From NCBI RefSeq assembly GCF_026248685.1, contig NZ_CP111040.1:248001-312000 (forward strand): DNA of 64,000 nucleotides. Reading direction: 5' to 3'. The translations under genes and the position numbers were made by a program. Of the stretch, positions 16,497-24,566 are shown one piece after another. Position 1 is the first letter of the stretch. The number at the start of each line of letters is the position of its first letter. The notes beneath the pieces are model-generated. The model was not told where the DNA came from and did no database searches. It worked only from the letters and a program-made list of their open reading frames with translations. Source of the DNA: Haladaptatus caseinilyticus (GTDB taxonomy: Archaea; Halobacteriota; Halobacteria; Halobacteriales; Haladaptataceae).

Positions 16497-18218
16497 TCAG
16501 TGCTCGGATCGAATTTCGTCTACTTCATTATCGTCAGTTGGTAAATGAAGAACGTCAATTGGACTGACTACCGTTTCAGAGCATTGACCAACCCAACCGA
16601 CCATATCATTAATCCGAAGCTTGTGTCGAGGCGGTAACTCGTGAATCGACTCGTACTCCGGAAACAGTCGCTGATCCAAATTATACCGGTCGTATACCAA
16701 CTTACGGTCCGGCCATGCCGGTTCGAAATTCTTCACGAATGGAAGTTTTCGTCGTGCAAATCGCTCCATTTCCGAAAGGAGTGTCGACATATATGGCCGG
16801 TCTGGCGGTCGGTGGCGGAAGATATCTGTATCTAATTGCCGAATCGCACGGATGAATGTCGCTGTGCTACGGTATTCCGGTGGTGTCTGCAGATGCCACT
16901 CCAATAGTTCTGTGTCTGCTGCAATGAATGATTCAAGGTAGTTGTCCGCGAGATGTGTGCGGAACGGAATCGTGGGTTGATTGCTAATACTGAACAGCGA
17001 CAATGCATTTTGTATTGAGTCAGTGCGTTCCCAACATCGGTCGAATTCATTGGCAATCGCATCGCTCACGAATTCATTAGCTGCGTCCAAGTCATCCGTA
17101 TACTGCTCGGCGATGAATCGGCTCTTATCGGGAAGGTAGCCGAAATTGTCGAACGAAGCTTCAACTGGATCTGGGTCCATTTCCATCTGCTTCAGTGGAA
17201 TACGCTTCCCAAGTAATTCAAACTCCTTTCGCTTTTGTCCAAACCCACGGAGAAGCGTATCAAATAGGAGACCATGATACATTGTATCTACTTCGATGTC
17301 ACTGTTGTATCCCGCGTGGTGGATGTGGATTGATTCTTTGATGCCGTTAGTGTCTCTGACCTTTTCCTCACCGGGAACGATGTAGCGGTCATTCGTTACT
17401 AGTGTAGTATGATTGACGCCATACTGCTTGGCCAGTCGTCGAGCGACTTTAACCTCCTGTGCATCTGGCACGCCGACCGTATAACAGTGCTCAATTTCTG
17501 GAAACTGAGACAATAGTGTCCGCGAGTCATATCCTGCAGACAGGAGCAACCCCTTCCTCCCAGGTTGACGCGACCGGCGGCGGATCGCTCGCTGCATTCG
17601 ATCTGCTAGCTCGCTCGCGTAGTCCATCTTCTGTTCATTATAGACGAACCGGTCAAGTTCACCAACTTCGTCTCGTGTTAGATAACCATCAAATGAAGTA
17701 CGATGAAGCTCATGAAACAGCGTTTTGTTACCAAGAACGACACCCATGTGCAGAAATTCGCCAACCGATTGTCTGCGCATCGTTGGGTTATCAATGGTTT
17801 TGGCGACTTCTGCTGCGTCCGAACCAAACACTCGAACCCCAGGACCATCGGTATAAAAGCATTCCCACGACCGAATTGGATCAGTGAGAACGACGGCGTC
17901 TCCCTCATGTTCGATAAATGCAAGATAGGACCCGTTGAGAGCTTCAATCGCTTCTTTTCCCTTTTTTTCATACTGTTCAAGCAACCAGCGAGCAGGCTCT
18001 GACCATCCACGTTTATTTGGATATGCCTCTCCCCAGATAATGCACGATCCGCGCTCTCCAGAATAAGAAGCGCTTCGTCCAGGAATCCCAAGTCCAGTAT
18101 CCCGAATTCCAACTGTTGCAATGTCGCTTGTTACAACATCATCAAACTCTCGGTCAGAACGGAATCGCTCAAACTCATCCCGGTCGCCGAATACACCGAA
18201 TATTTCCTTATTCATCAT
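16497..18218 (-). CDS. Asparagine-synthase-like amidotransferase lacking the glutaminase cysteine
   Basis: 573 residues from the ATG at 18218 (a second ATG at 18215 is equally possible; a GAGGTG lies just upstream, and a longer TTG frame to 18296 is less likely). The N-terminal 190 residues follow the class II glutamine amidotransferase fold (MNKEIFGVFGD, LNGSYLAFIEHEGD), but no Cys occupies position 2. The C-terminal part has the ATP-pyrophosphatase loop as SAGYDSR (about residue 225) and the family helical region after it. Without the Cys nucleophile it should use ammonia, or work as an amide/ester-forming ligase like other asparagine-synthetase homologues. In sugar clusters such enzymes can amidate uronic acids, which fits the dehydrogenase at 8479; this is inference. 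It is transcribed away from the FkbM gene at 18852. Confidence 0.75.
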   Translation of the reverse strand: MMNKEIFGVFGDRDEFERFRSDREFDDVVTSDIATVGIRDTGLGIPGRSASYSGERGSCIIWGEAYPNKRGWSEPARWLLEQYEKKGKEAIEALNGSYLAFIEHEGDAVVLTDPIRSWECFYTDGPGVRVFGSDAAEVAKTIDNPTMRRQSVGEFLHMGVVLGNKTLFHELHRTSFDGYLTRDEVGELDRFVYNEQKMDYASELADRMQRAIRRRSRQPGRKGLLLSAGYDSRTLLSQFPEIEHCYTVGVPDAQEVKVARRLAKQYGVNHTTLVTNDRYIVPGEEKVRDTNGIKESIHIHHAGYNSDIEVDTMYHGLLFDTLLRGFGQKRKEFELLGKRIPLKQMEMDPDPVEASFDNFGYLPDKSRFIAEQYTDDLDAANEFVSDAIANEFDRCWERTDSIQNALSLFSISNQPTIPFRTHLADNYLESFIAADTELLEWHLQTPPEYRSTATFIRAIRQLDTDIFRHRPPDRPYMSTLLSEMERFARRKLPFVKNFEPAWPDRKLVYDRYNLDQRLFPEYESIHELPPRHKLRINDMVGWVGQCSETVVSPIDVLHLPTDDNEVDEIRSEH

Positions 18219-18851
18219 TCTCACACCTCTTTTCACTATTGGAATGTCGTCCCGTGTCACGACGATTCCTGGTGGTCGACAGAATTCGTCTTGCATCAGT
18301 TAATCTCGTTCGTGTCACGGTTGGCTCTATTCATAGCTATCGTGTTTATCGTGGTTAACTATACACAGTATAATATCATGGCTATTGTGTTTAGGAACAA
18401 CTAAAACCTGTTTTCTTGCTTGGTCCATCTCTCGGTCAGATCAGTGTTTTTGACCAAATTTGTTTTTACTGACTCATTTTCAGTTACTATCAGAGGGTTC
18501 TCACATGTCCTTGGAGAATCACCCTCATCTGATTTGGTTTCGTTTTAATCTTCATCATTATCTAGTCATCTGTTATTGTATGAGTATTCCAGTAGTCAAG
18601 TTACACTATCACAGTTAAATCAAAGTTCGACTTCTAGCTTAAGCCGGGGTACCAAGCTGTACGTAGGTAATTTCAGAAAGCTCTGGTTCATATTAATACT
18701 CAACAAGTTTTATTCATCGATCTAAAATAATTCAATATGTACCAAAATCGGAATGCAGATCGTATTATGAACCTATTAAGCCTCTTTTGTGACTTTCTGC
18801 GGCGATTTATCCGTTATATATATTTATGATTCCCCCTCCAGATTGTCCCAT
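18219..18851. other. 633-base AT-rich divergent promoter region
   Basis: Lies between the asparagine-synthase-like gene (minus) and the FkbM gene (plus). An imperfect inverted repeat at 18489-18532 pairs ATCAGA..GGGT..TCTC with its complement. A TATA box for the plus-strand gene lies at 18814-18825. No coding potential was recognised. Confidence 0.4.
18814..18825 (+). promoter_or_regulatory. TATA box for FkbM methyltransferase
   Basis: TTATATATATTT, about 25 bases before a predicted transcript start near 18845. It supports the ATG at 18852 as start and excludes the upstream GTG at 18789. Confidence 0.5.
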
Positions 18852-19658
18852 ATGCTTAGTTTGGAGAAACGGGCCGCAAAAAGCCACCTCTGGAATTTAT
18901 GCAAACGTGTGGGCGTTGCGCCTCTTCTCGCGACTATCTATTGGCAAACCAAGCTTGCGATCCATCTCTGGTCCGTATCAATGACAATCAAAGGTCAAAC
19001 GGCCGAATTCGCAGCTGATACGCGGACTGAGTATCAACGTGCTACATCCCTTGTTGGTGAGCTTGCAGTAGTAGAATCACTACTCGATGATGTCCAAGAG
19101 TCCGACGTCGTATACGATATTGGTGCGAATATTGGAACGCATACTTGCTTTATTGGAAAGCGTCTCAAGAGTGGTATGGTTGTCGCATTTGAACCCATGC
19201 CGAAAAACGCGACTCGCCTCAGGTATAATCTTTCAACAAATCTACCAGCCGATCGATGGCAAATCGCTGAATTCGCACTTTCAAACAAAGACGGTTCTGG
19301 AACACTCGCGGTCAAGAGCCAGAATTACGGCGAAGGAAAGCACTCTTTGTCCGCAGATGGCGAACTCAAAATCGATGTGATGCGGGGTGAAACACTAATC
19401 GCCAAAGAACGATTTCCGACACCAGATATTCTAAAAATTGATGTTGAAGGTGCGGAATTGCAGGTTCTAGAAGGGTTTGGTGAGCAGCTCTCCGACATTC
19501 GTATCGTGTATGCAGAACTCCACCACGACTTGAGTGAGAAGTACGGAACCTCCACGGATGAGATCGAAGCGTACCTTCGCAACAATGGATTTGAGATCGA
19601 AAGACTTAGCGAGCGGTCGGATGCCTACCATATCAGAGCCGTTCAGAAGCAGCAGTAA
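18852..19658 (+). CDS. FkbM family methyltransferase (copy 1)
   Basis: SAM-dependent O-methyltransferase family, probably methylating a sugar hydroxyl of the surface glycan. 268 residues from the ATG at 18852. The N-terminal 70 residues are basic and partly hydrophobic. Then comes the SAM-binding motif VVYDIGANIGTHTCFIGK (about 90-107), an acidic loop VAFEPMPKN, and the family block LKIDVEGAELQVLEGF near residue 200. It has the same length and layout as the gene at 22912 (FYDIGAYIGSYTCFAAK; VKIDVEGAEVDTIHGL), so the two are paralogues. The pair flanks the secreted beta-helix and deacetylase genes. Confidence 0.85.
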   Translation: MLSLEKRAAKSHLWNLCKRVGVAPLLATIYWQTKLAIHLWSVSMTIKGQTAEFAADTRTEYQRATSLVGELAVVESLLDDVQESDVVYDIGANIGTHTCFIGKRLKSGMVVAFEPMPKNATRLRYNLSTNLPADRWQIAEFALSNKDGSGTLAVKSQNYGEGKHSLSADGELKIDVMRGETLIAKERFPTPDILKIDVEGAELQVLEGFGEQLSDIRIVYAELHHDLSEKYGTSTDEIEAYLRNNGFEIERLSERSDAYHIRAVQKQQ

Positions 19659-19694
19659 TAGTCCGAGGAACAGATTATAGCCGGTCTGTGATAA

Positions 19695-21236
19695 TTAGAA
19701 CTCGTTACCCCAGCCGTCGTAGCCGTCAGAGGACCGGTCGTCGATACCGTTCTCAAGATGAGATTTCTTGACGTAGATATCTTTTGCCTCATCTTTGAGT
19801 AGCAGACCCACATCACCACGTCGTGAACGAGCAGAGACTCCTTCAAACCATGTTCCCTCGCCACCGTCCTCGATTGGGTGGTCTTCGGAGACGTAATCTC
19901 CTTCGTAAACAAGTACGTCGTTTCCGAAGTTTGTCAGTGCGCGTCGGCCTTTTCCACCTCCATGATTGACATTCACACTACGGAACTCACACCCATCACG
20001 GTCGTTGTGGATCGCACTCCGGCTACCATTTGTTGGTGCTTCACCCGTAACAGTCACATCTTGCAAGTACACCGGCTGATCACCTTCTTTGATTTTAATG
20101 GCCGGCCCGCCACCGCTCTCGTGTTTTACCTGGGTGTGTTTGATACGGGTTTGCCCCCCAGACGAACGGATGGAAATCGCAGCTGTTGGTTCATCTGTGC
20201 GCACAGTAACCGTTGAATCTACAATATAACAGTATTCTGCACCGTTCGTAACCCAGATCGAGGGACTTTCTCTTACGTTGGTTTGGAAATCAACATTGCG
20301 TGCGACGAGCACATTTCCTTGCTCCATGCGAAGGCCGCGCTGTCCGATTCCATGTGGATCTTGTTGATCGACGATGATTGTCGCGTCTTTGATGTAGCTT
20401 CTATTCCCACCGAGACGGACGTTCGCACCCATGCTGTTCTGAAAGCGTCCTCCTTCGATTTGAATTGAACCGGAACCGTTTGCAGCATAAAGGCCATTAT
20501 CCGGGAAACTTCCGAGAATGCAATCACGGAACGTCATCGTCCCCTTGTTATAATCGTTACAGAGGATACCAGTTGGACCACGCCACAGTGAGTCTCCAGG
20601 CGTTTCTCCGGTCCAGTCTGCACCATCGGGTGCCTCGAACCGTTCTACGATCCCCTCACCGTCAGAATCGGTAATGACGAAGCGTGCTGGGCCAAATGTA
20701 CCACTGTCATGTCGTCCAATGATCTCGATATCCCGAACGATGAGCCCATCAGTTATTTCTGCTTCAATAACACGGATGCCTGTTTCGTCAGCCGTTTGGT
20801 CGATGGTGAAGCCCTCTATGCGTAGATCGGTGCCCGGGTCATAGTCTACGCCCATGCGGAACAACCGATGGTTTCCGTCACCCTCATCGTCGAATGTATG
20901 GTAGTTTGCAGGGACAATTTCCGCGTCGTCACCGACCATGCCGAAATTCTTGAAGCCAGTGAAACGGAACTGTTTGTCCATATAGTAACGTCCCGATGGG
21001 AAATAGAGCAGCGTATCATCATCTGCATACTCTTCAAGTACGGGCGTAATAGACTCATCTCCACTGTCATCTGCTCCCACTTCCGTCACATCAATAACAG
21101 TACCATACTGATCGTCATATTCTGACTTATTAGCAGATGCAGAACCAACAATTGCGGATGATGCTGCAATTGCTCCAGCTAGTTTAAGATAAGTTCTACG
21201 AGACGTTGCATTTCGATTTCGCTTGTCTGACGCCAT
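19695..21236 (-). CDS. Tat-exported right-handed parallel beta-helix protein
   Basis: 513 residues from the ATG at 21236. A Tat signal (RNATSRRTYLKLAGAIAAS) ends in an Ala-Ser-Ala region near residue 35. The rest is a pectate-lyase-like right-handed beta-helix: the first part resembles the glycosyl-hydrolase-28-like start (VIDVTEVGADDSGDESI, LLYFPSGRYYMD), then many short beta turns of the form xDCxxGSFPDNGLYAAxGS. Such proteins bind or cleave acidic polysaccharide. Catalytic residues cannot be assigned by eye. It is convergent with FkbM copy 1, 36 bases apart, and divergent from the polysaccharide deacetylase gene, so all three may process one glycan. Confidence 0.8.
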   Translation of the reverse strand: MASDKRNRNATSRRTYLKLAGAIAASSAIVGSASANKSEYDDQYGTVIDVTEVGADDSGDESITPVLEEYADDDTLLYFPSGRYYMDKQFRFTGFKNFGMVGDDAEIVPANYHTFDDEGDGNHRLFRMGVDYDPGTDLRIEGFTIDQTADETGIRVIEAEITDGLIVRDIEIIGRHDSGTFGPARFVITDSDGEGIVERFEAPDGADWTGETPGDSLWRGPTGILCNDYNKGTMTFRDCILGSFPDNGLYAANGSGSIQIEGGRFQNSMGANVRLGGNRSYIKDATIIVDQQDPHGIGQRGLRMEQGNVLVARNVDFQTNVRESPSIWVTNGAEYCYIVDSTVTVRTDEPTAAISIRSSGGQTRIKHTQVKHESGGGPAIKIKEGDQPVYLQDVTVTGEAPTNGSRSAIHNDRDGCEFRSVNVNHGGGKGRRALTNFGNDVLVYEGDYVSEDHPIEDGGEGTWFEGVSARSRRGDVGLLLKDEAKDIYVKKSHLENGIDDRSSDGYDGWGNEF

Positions 21237-21422
21237 CAAAATCGAAAAAACAAGCCCGGGTATTAGTTATCAGGGTCTTAGTTCACTTTCTCCCTGTGTT
21301 CCCTCTGTTGGAAACGTTGTAAACGGTCTCTAACCGGCCGCATTTCCCCCTGGTTAACAGTTTACATCGTAGTCTTAAGCGCCATATAAGAAAATACCTA
21401 TGTCTGTTTTGGTAGGGTAGCG

Positions 21423-22736
21423 ATGAAACGACAGACTCGACGTACGTTCCTGACGACGGTCGGTGCCGCCGGTACTCTTAGTCTTGCTGGTTGCTCCGCC
21501 CTTAGCGACTCTGATGGTCAGGAGACAACCTCAAAAACTACCAGTCAAACGGGATCGCCCTCCACAACGTCTGATAACGGTAAGGAAACTACCACGCAGC
21601 CAAGTCAAGGCCCACAAACCTTCGAAAGCTTCGAAAAGCTTGGCTCTTGGAGTGCCGTCGATAGACAGGGGAAGCTCAAGAAAAGTACAAAACAAAAGTA
21701 CGAAGGATCACAGTCGGCTCACATTGTTGGAAGTCAGCAAACAAAAGAGGGCCACATTTACCGTGCAGATTTTGCACAGGATGGTAGTCCGGAAGACTTC
21801 AGCAACAAAAATCTCTCTCTGGCATTCAAGTGTACATCGCATGATTTCGTGAAGATCGCGGTTCAGCTGTATGCTCCTGATCGCGGCCACATCGTCGAAA
21901 TGAAGCGGACTCTCTATGGGCCAAAGGGGAAGTGGGTTCGTGTTAATCTCGGTGTCACGAGTGCTCAGCGACAGCAAAGCGTTGATCTCTCGAAGGTGTA
22001 TGAGATGAGAATCATCGGTCGTCCAAGAGACCCCAATACAAGTAAGCCCATTGAATTCTATGTTGATGATATGAAAACCGTTCCTGCACCAAAGAAGGGA
22101 ATGGTGATGCTTACTTTCGACGATGGCCTCGAATCTCATTTCACGAAGGCCCATAAAATGATGAATAAGTATAATTTCGGCGGCGTTGACGCCATTATTA
22201 CGGATGCCGTTTACGACGACGGCTTCCTAACACAGGGTCAAATGCGTAAAATGGTCGAGAGCGGTTGGGATATGATTGCCCACCCGAACACCCAGGCACA
22301 ATCGATGAACCAACGACCGGCCAAAGAGCAAGAGCAGCTCATGATGGAATCCAAAAATTGGCTGAAAAAGTATGGATATAACGGTCACAAATATATGGCC
22401 GTTCCGAAAAATGTCCTCGGACCGAATACGTTTGACCTTGCTCAGAAGCATTTTGATGCAACGCTTTCATTCGGTGCGGCTCCAAACGCAGCTCCTGTTA
22501 TTAAAAAGGACACCATTGTCTCGCGAATGTACGGGGATAGCAGCGTTCAACAAACCAAGAAGATGATTGACTACGCAGCCAAGTACAAGCAACTGTCCCC
22601 CTTCCTGTTCCACAAAATCGGCGGGCAAGATGGATTCCCAGAGAAGAAGTTTGAGCAGATTCTGAAGTATATCAAACAGAGTAATGTTGAAGTTGTCACG
22701 CTCACAGATCTGGCTGAGCGCAACATGCTCATCTAA
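21423..22736 (+). CDS. Tat lipoprotein polysaccharide deacetylase
   Basis: 437 residues. The N-terminus MKRQTRRTFLTT has a twin-arginine signal and a lipobox LAGC with Cys24, so the protein is lipid-anchored outside. A Ser/Thr linker (about 30-65) leads to a beta-sandwich carbohydrate-binding-like domain (about 65-220). A NodB/CE4-like domain follows with TFDDG (about 229-233) and an AHPNT segment that stands for the metal-binding HxxxS/T motif. CE4 enzymes remove N-acetyl groups from GlcNAc-containing polymers, consistent with the amino-sugar pathway in the locus. A TATA box (CATATAAG, about 21383-21390) gives a leader near 10 bases. It is divergent from the beta-helix gene. Confidence 0.85.
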   Translation: MKRQTRRTFLTTVGAAGTLSLAGCSALSDSDGQETTSKTTSQTGSPSTTSDNGKETTTQPSQGPQTFESFEKLGSWSAVDRQGKLKKSTKQKYEGSQSAHIVGSQQTKEGHIYRADFAQDGSPEDFSNKNLSLAFKCTSHDFVKIAVQLYAPDRGHIVEMKRTLYGPKGKWVRVNLGVTSAQRQQSVDLSKVYEMRIIGRPRDPNTSKPIEFYVDDMKTVPAPKKGMVMLTFDDGLESHFTKAHKMMNKYNFGGVDAIITDAVYDDGFLTQGQMRKMVESGWDMIAHPNTQAQSMNQRPAKEQEQLMMESKNWLKKYGYNGHKYMAVPKNVLGPNTFDLAQKHFDATLSFGAAPNAAPVIKKDTIVSRMYGDSSVQQTKKMIDYAAKYKQLSPFLFHKIGGQDGFPEKKFEQILKYIKQSNVEVVTLTDLAERNMLI

Positions 22737-22911
22737 GCATTTCTCAACGCGGCTTTGTCTACTTTTGTGGTTGTAAGAAACAGCTGTGCGTCAAAATTGT
22801 CTTCCCGTCCTGTCGTCGTCATATCGTCACTGCTTAGATCCTCATTTTGCTTTCAACCGTACTCAATAGGGGAAGTAGTCTCACAATCGAATAGAGAGAA
22901 TCTCAAGACAT

Positions 22912-23721
22912 CTATTTTTCCGCTCGAATAAAGTACTCCTCGCCCCGTTGGTGTATTGTTTCGACTGTAAACCCATAATCCGTTAGCGCCCTTCTAACGT
23001 CGTCCTCATTCGCATTATACTCCCCAATAAAGGTTGGATGTACTTCGCAATATACTAACCGGCACTCGGGCCGTGAGAGCGTCTCTGAAAGACCATGAAT
23101 GGTGTCCACTTCTGCACCTTCCACGTCAATTTTGACAACGGTTGGTGGTGGTACCTCGCCTGCCTCCACTAATTCATCACCACGTTTCAATATGACTTGC
23201 TCTGTTCCACTCTTGGAAAGTTGTGCAACCCCATCCGTCGAAAATCTCGCCTTTCCTGATTTGTTTGAAAGTGCTTCTTGTCGTATCTCTGCATGTAAGC
23301 TGTTACGTGTGAGATTTGCGTTAATCTGAACGGCTTTTTGCTCACGTGGTTCAAAAGTAACGACCTGCCCCTCCGAAATCGCCTTTGCGGCAAAACAGGT
23401 GTAGCTCCCGATGTATGCGCCAATATCATAAAAGACATCTTCTGGCTTTAAGCGAGAGAGCAAGTCATCTAAAACGGGACGTTCGTCGACAAGTGTCCTA
23501 TAGTGTCGGTAGTCATCCGCATTTGTTGCATAAAAGTTCAACTTGACGTCCCTAACTTGCTGTGTGTATCTTCCACCACTGAAGCGAAAGAGAAGCTGCC
23601 AGTATACTTCTGAAAGCGTCGATTGGAGGCCAAGGTGGTTTATGATTGATTGTATCGGTGGTGTGGCAAGCACACGTCGTCCAGCTCGTAACACCTTAAC
23701 TGGGAAGTTGGTAGAAGACAT
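22912..23721 (-). CDS. FkbM family methyltransferase (copy 2)
   Basis: 269 residues. Motif I is VFYDIGAYIGSYTCFAAKAI; VTFEPREQKAVQINANL and VKIDVEGAEVDTIHGL are the remaining family blocks. It is paralogous to the gene at 18852 with matching length and a similarly basic N-terminus. SAM-dependent methylation of a glycan sugar is the likely role. The gene stands alone: 175 bases separate it from the deacetylase stop, and the region upstream is a 380-base non-coding stretch and an IS remnant. Confidence 0.85.
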   Translation of the reverse strand: MSSTNFPVKVLRAGRRVLATPPIQSIINHLGLQSTLSEVYWQLLFRFSGGRYTQQVRDVKLNFYATNADDYRHYRTLVDERPVLDDLLSRLKPEDVFYDIGAYIGSYTCFAAKAISEGQVVTFEPREQKAVQINANLTRNSLHAEIRQEALSNKSGKARFSTDGVAQLSKSGTEQVILKRGDELVEAGEVPPPTVVKIDVEGAEVDTIHGLSETLSRPECRLVYCEVHPTFIGEYNANEDDVRRALTDYGFTVETIHQRGEEYFIRAEK

Positions 23722-24100
23722 CGTTTCATATTGGATTCTCAGCCGATTTTAAAAAACTTCTGGGTTAAATAGTGAGTGGTACCGGTAGAATTCTCTTTGG
23801 ATTATCAAACCCTCCCGAGAGGTAATTAATCACTTTTAGGATCTGATTCATGCTGCCTGATTACCGATATGGCGAGAATCGGTAAACAACCGAAAAAGGA
23901 TATTGCTATTGTTCGGAATAACCATCTTATTCTCGTATTCGATATCGTAGTTGTTGCACTCCGCTATGTAATAGTCGGGATCATTAACGTTATCCCATTG
24001 CCAACTAAGCCGTTGACGTACGTAGCGTGTTTGTTGCCGTAGTCTATCTTTAAACGGCGAGCGTGAATCGCGTTCGCTTAGTGACGTAACTACCGTCAGT
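23722..24100. other. Intergenic region before IS remnant
   Basis: 379 bases, AT-rich. An 87-codon minus-strand frame (23848-24111, starting MAMQLTVVTSLSERD) crosses most of it, but it has no recognised family or promoter and is not called. The upstream AT-rich stretch at 23745-23790 should hold the promoter of FkbM copy 2. Confidence 0.3.
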
Positions 24101-24561
24101 TGCATGGCCAAAACTCAAACGCTTAGTACACACCGTGACGTGCCTAATATAATGAGTTACGTTGGCTTCCGGCACTTGCACGGAAGTACGAGACGCGCTG
24201 AAATCAGCGTCCTGAATATTTCGGGGCGTCGGTTCCCACAATCGGATGGAACACGGTTCATCGGATGCGGGGTTCGCGTCGTTCGCAAGCACGGTAAACC
24301 GCCCCCCTGGGCGGCTAAGTGTGACCGAACCGCCTTCGACCGCGAGGTTGACGCCTTGGGTGAGAGCCGCCCGGTGAAATCGGGCGGCGGTGACACGCTT
24401 GGTGATGGGAGCACCCGTGGCAGTGCCACAGGACGCTTTTGGAAGAGTGGTGGCGTGAAACCCGCGCTTTGACGCCGAAAGAGACAGTCCTAAAACCTGC
24501 TCGGTAGCGGGCCGGGTTTCCTCCTGTGTGGGGAAGTCCCGTTGTTTAGGATGGGGGGGAT
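24101..24561 (+). mobile_element. Degenerate IS200/IS605-type remnant (3' part with right end)
   Basis: A GC-rich island (about 24170-24540) between AT-rich neighbours. It contains a frame with ALGESRPVKSGGGDTLGDGS, resembling the C-terminal tail of haloarchaeal TnpB proteins, and ends in a right-end-like sequence at 24529-24565 (GGGGAAGTCCC, then GGGGGGGATGTCAC). A strong inverted repeat CCGCCC/GGGCGGC pattern at 24300-24385 is typical of the structured 3' end. No complete TnpB or TnpA is present. The assignment rests on the shared terminus and the tail pattern. Confidence 0.5.
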
Positions 24562-24566
24562 GTCAC
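24552..24566 (+). repeat. IS1341-type right end (copy 3)
   Basis: TGGGGGGGATGTCAC. Its TCA at 24563-24565 is the TGA stop codon of the flippase gene on the minus strand, the same arrangement as copy 2 and the DUF1616 gene. Confidence 0.55.

Noticed and set aside
23848-24111. 87-codon minus-strand frame
   Set aside because: No family, no promoter and it runs into the IS remnant.
24104-24472. 123-codon plus-strand frame as a real gene
   Set aside because: It lies in the degenerate IS remnant, is low in complexity and shifts frame relative to TnpB-like tail sequence; better read as remnant.
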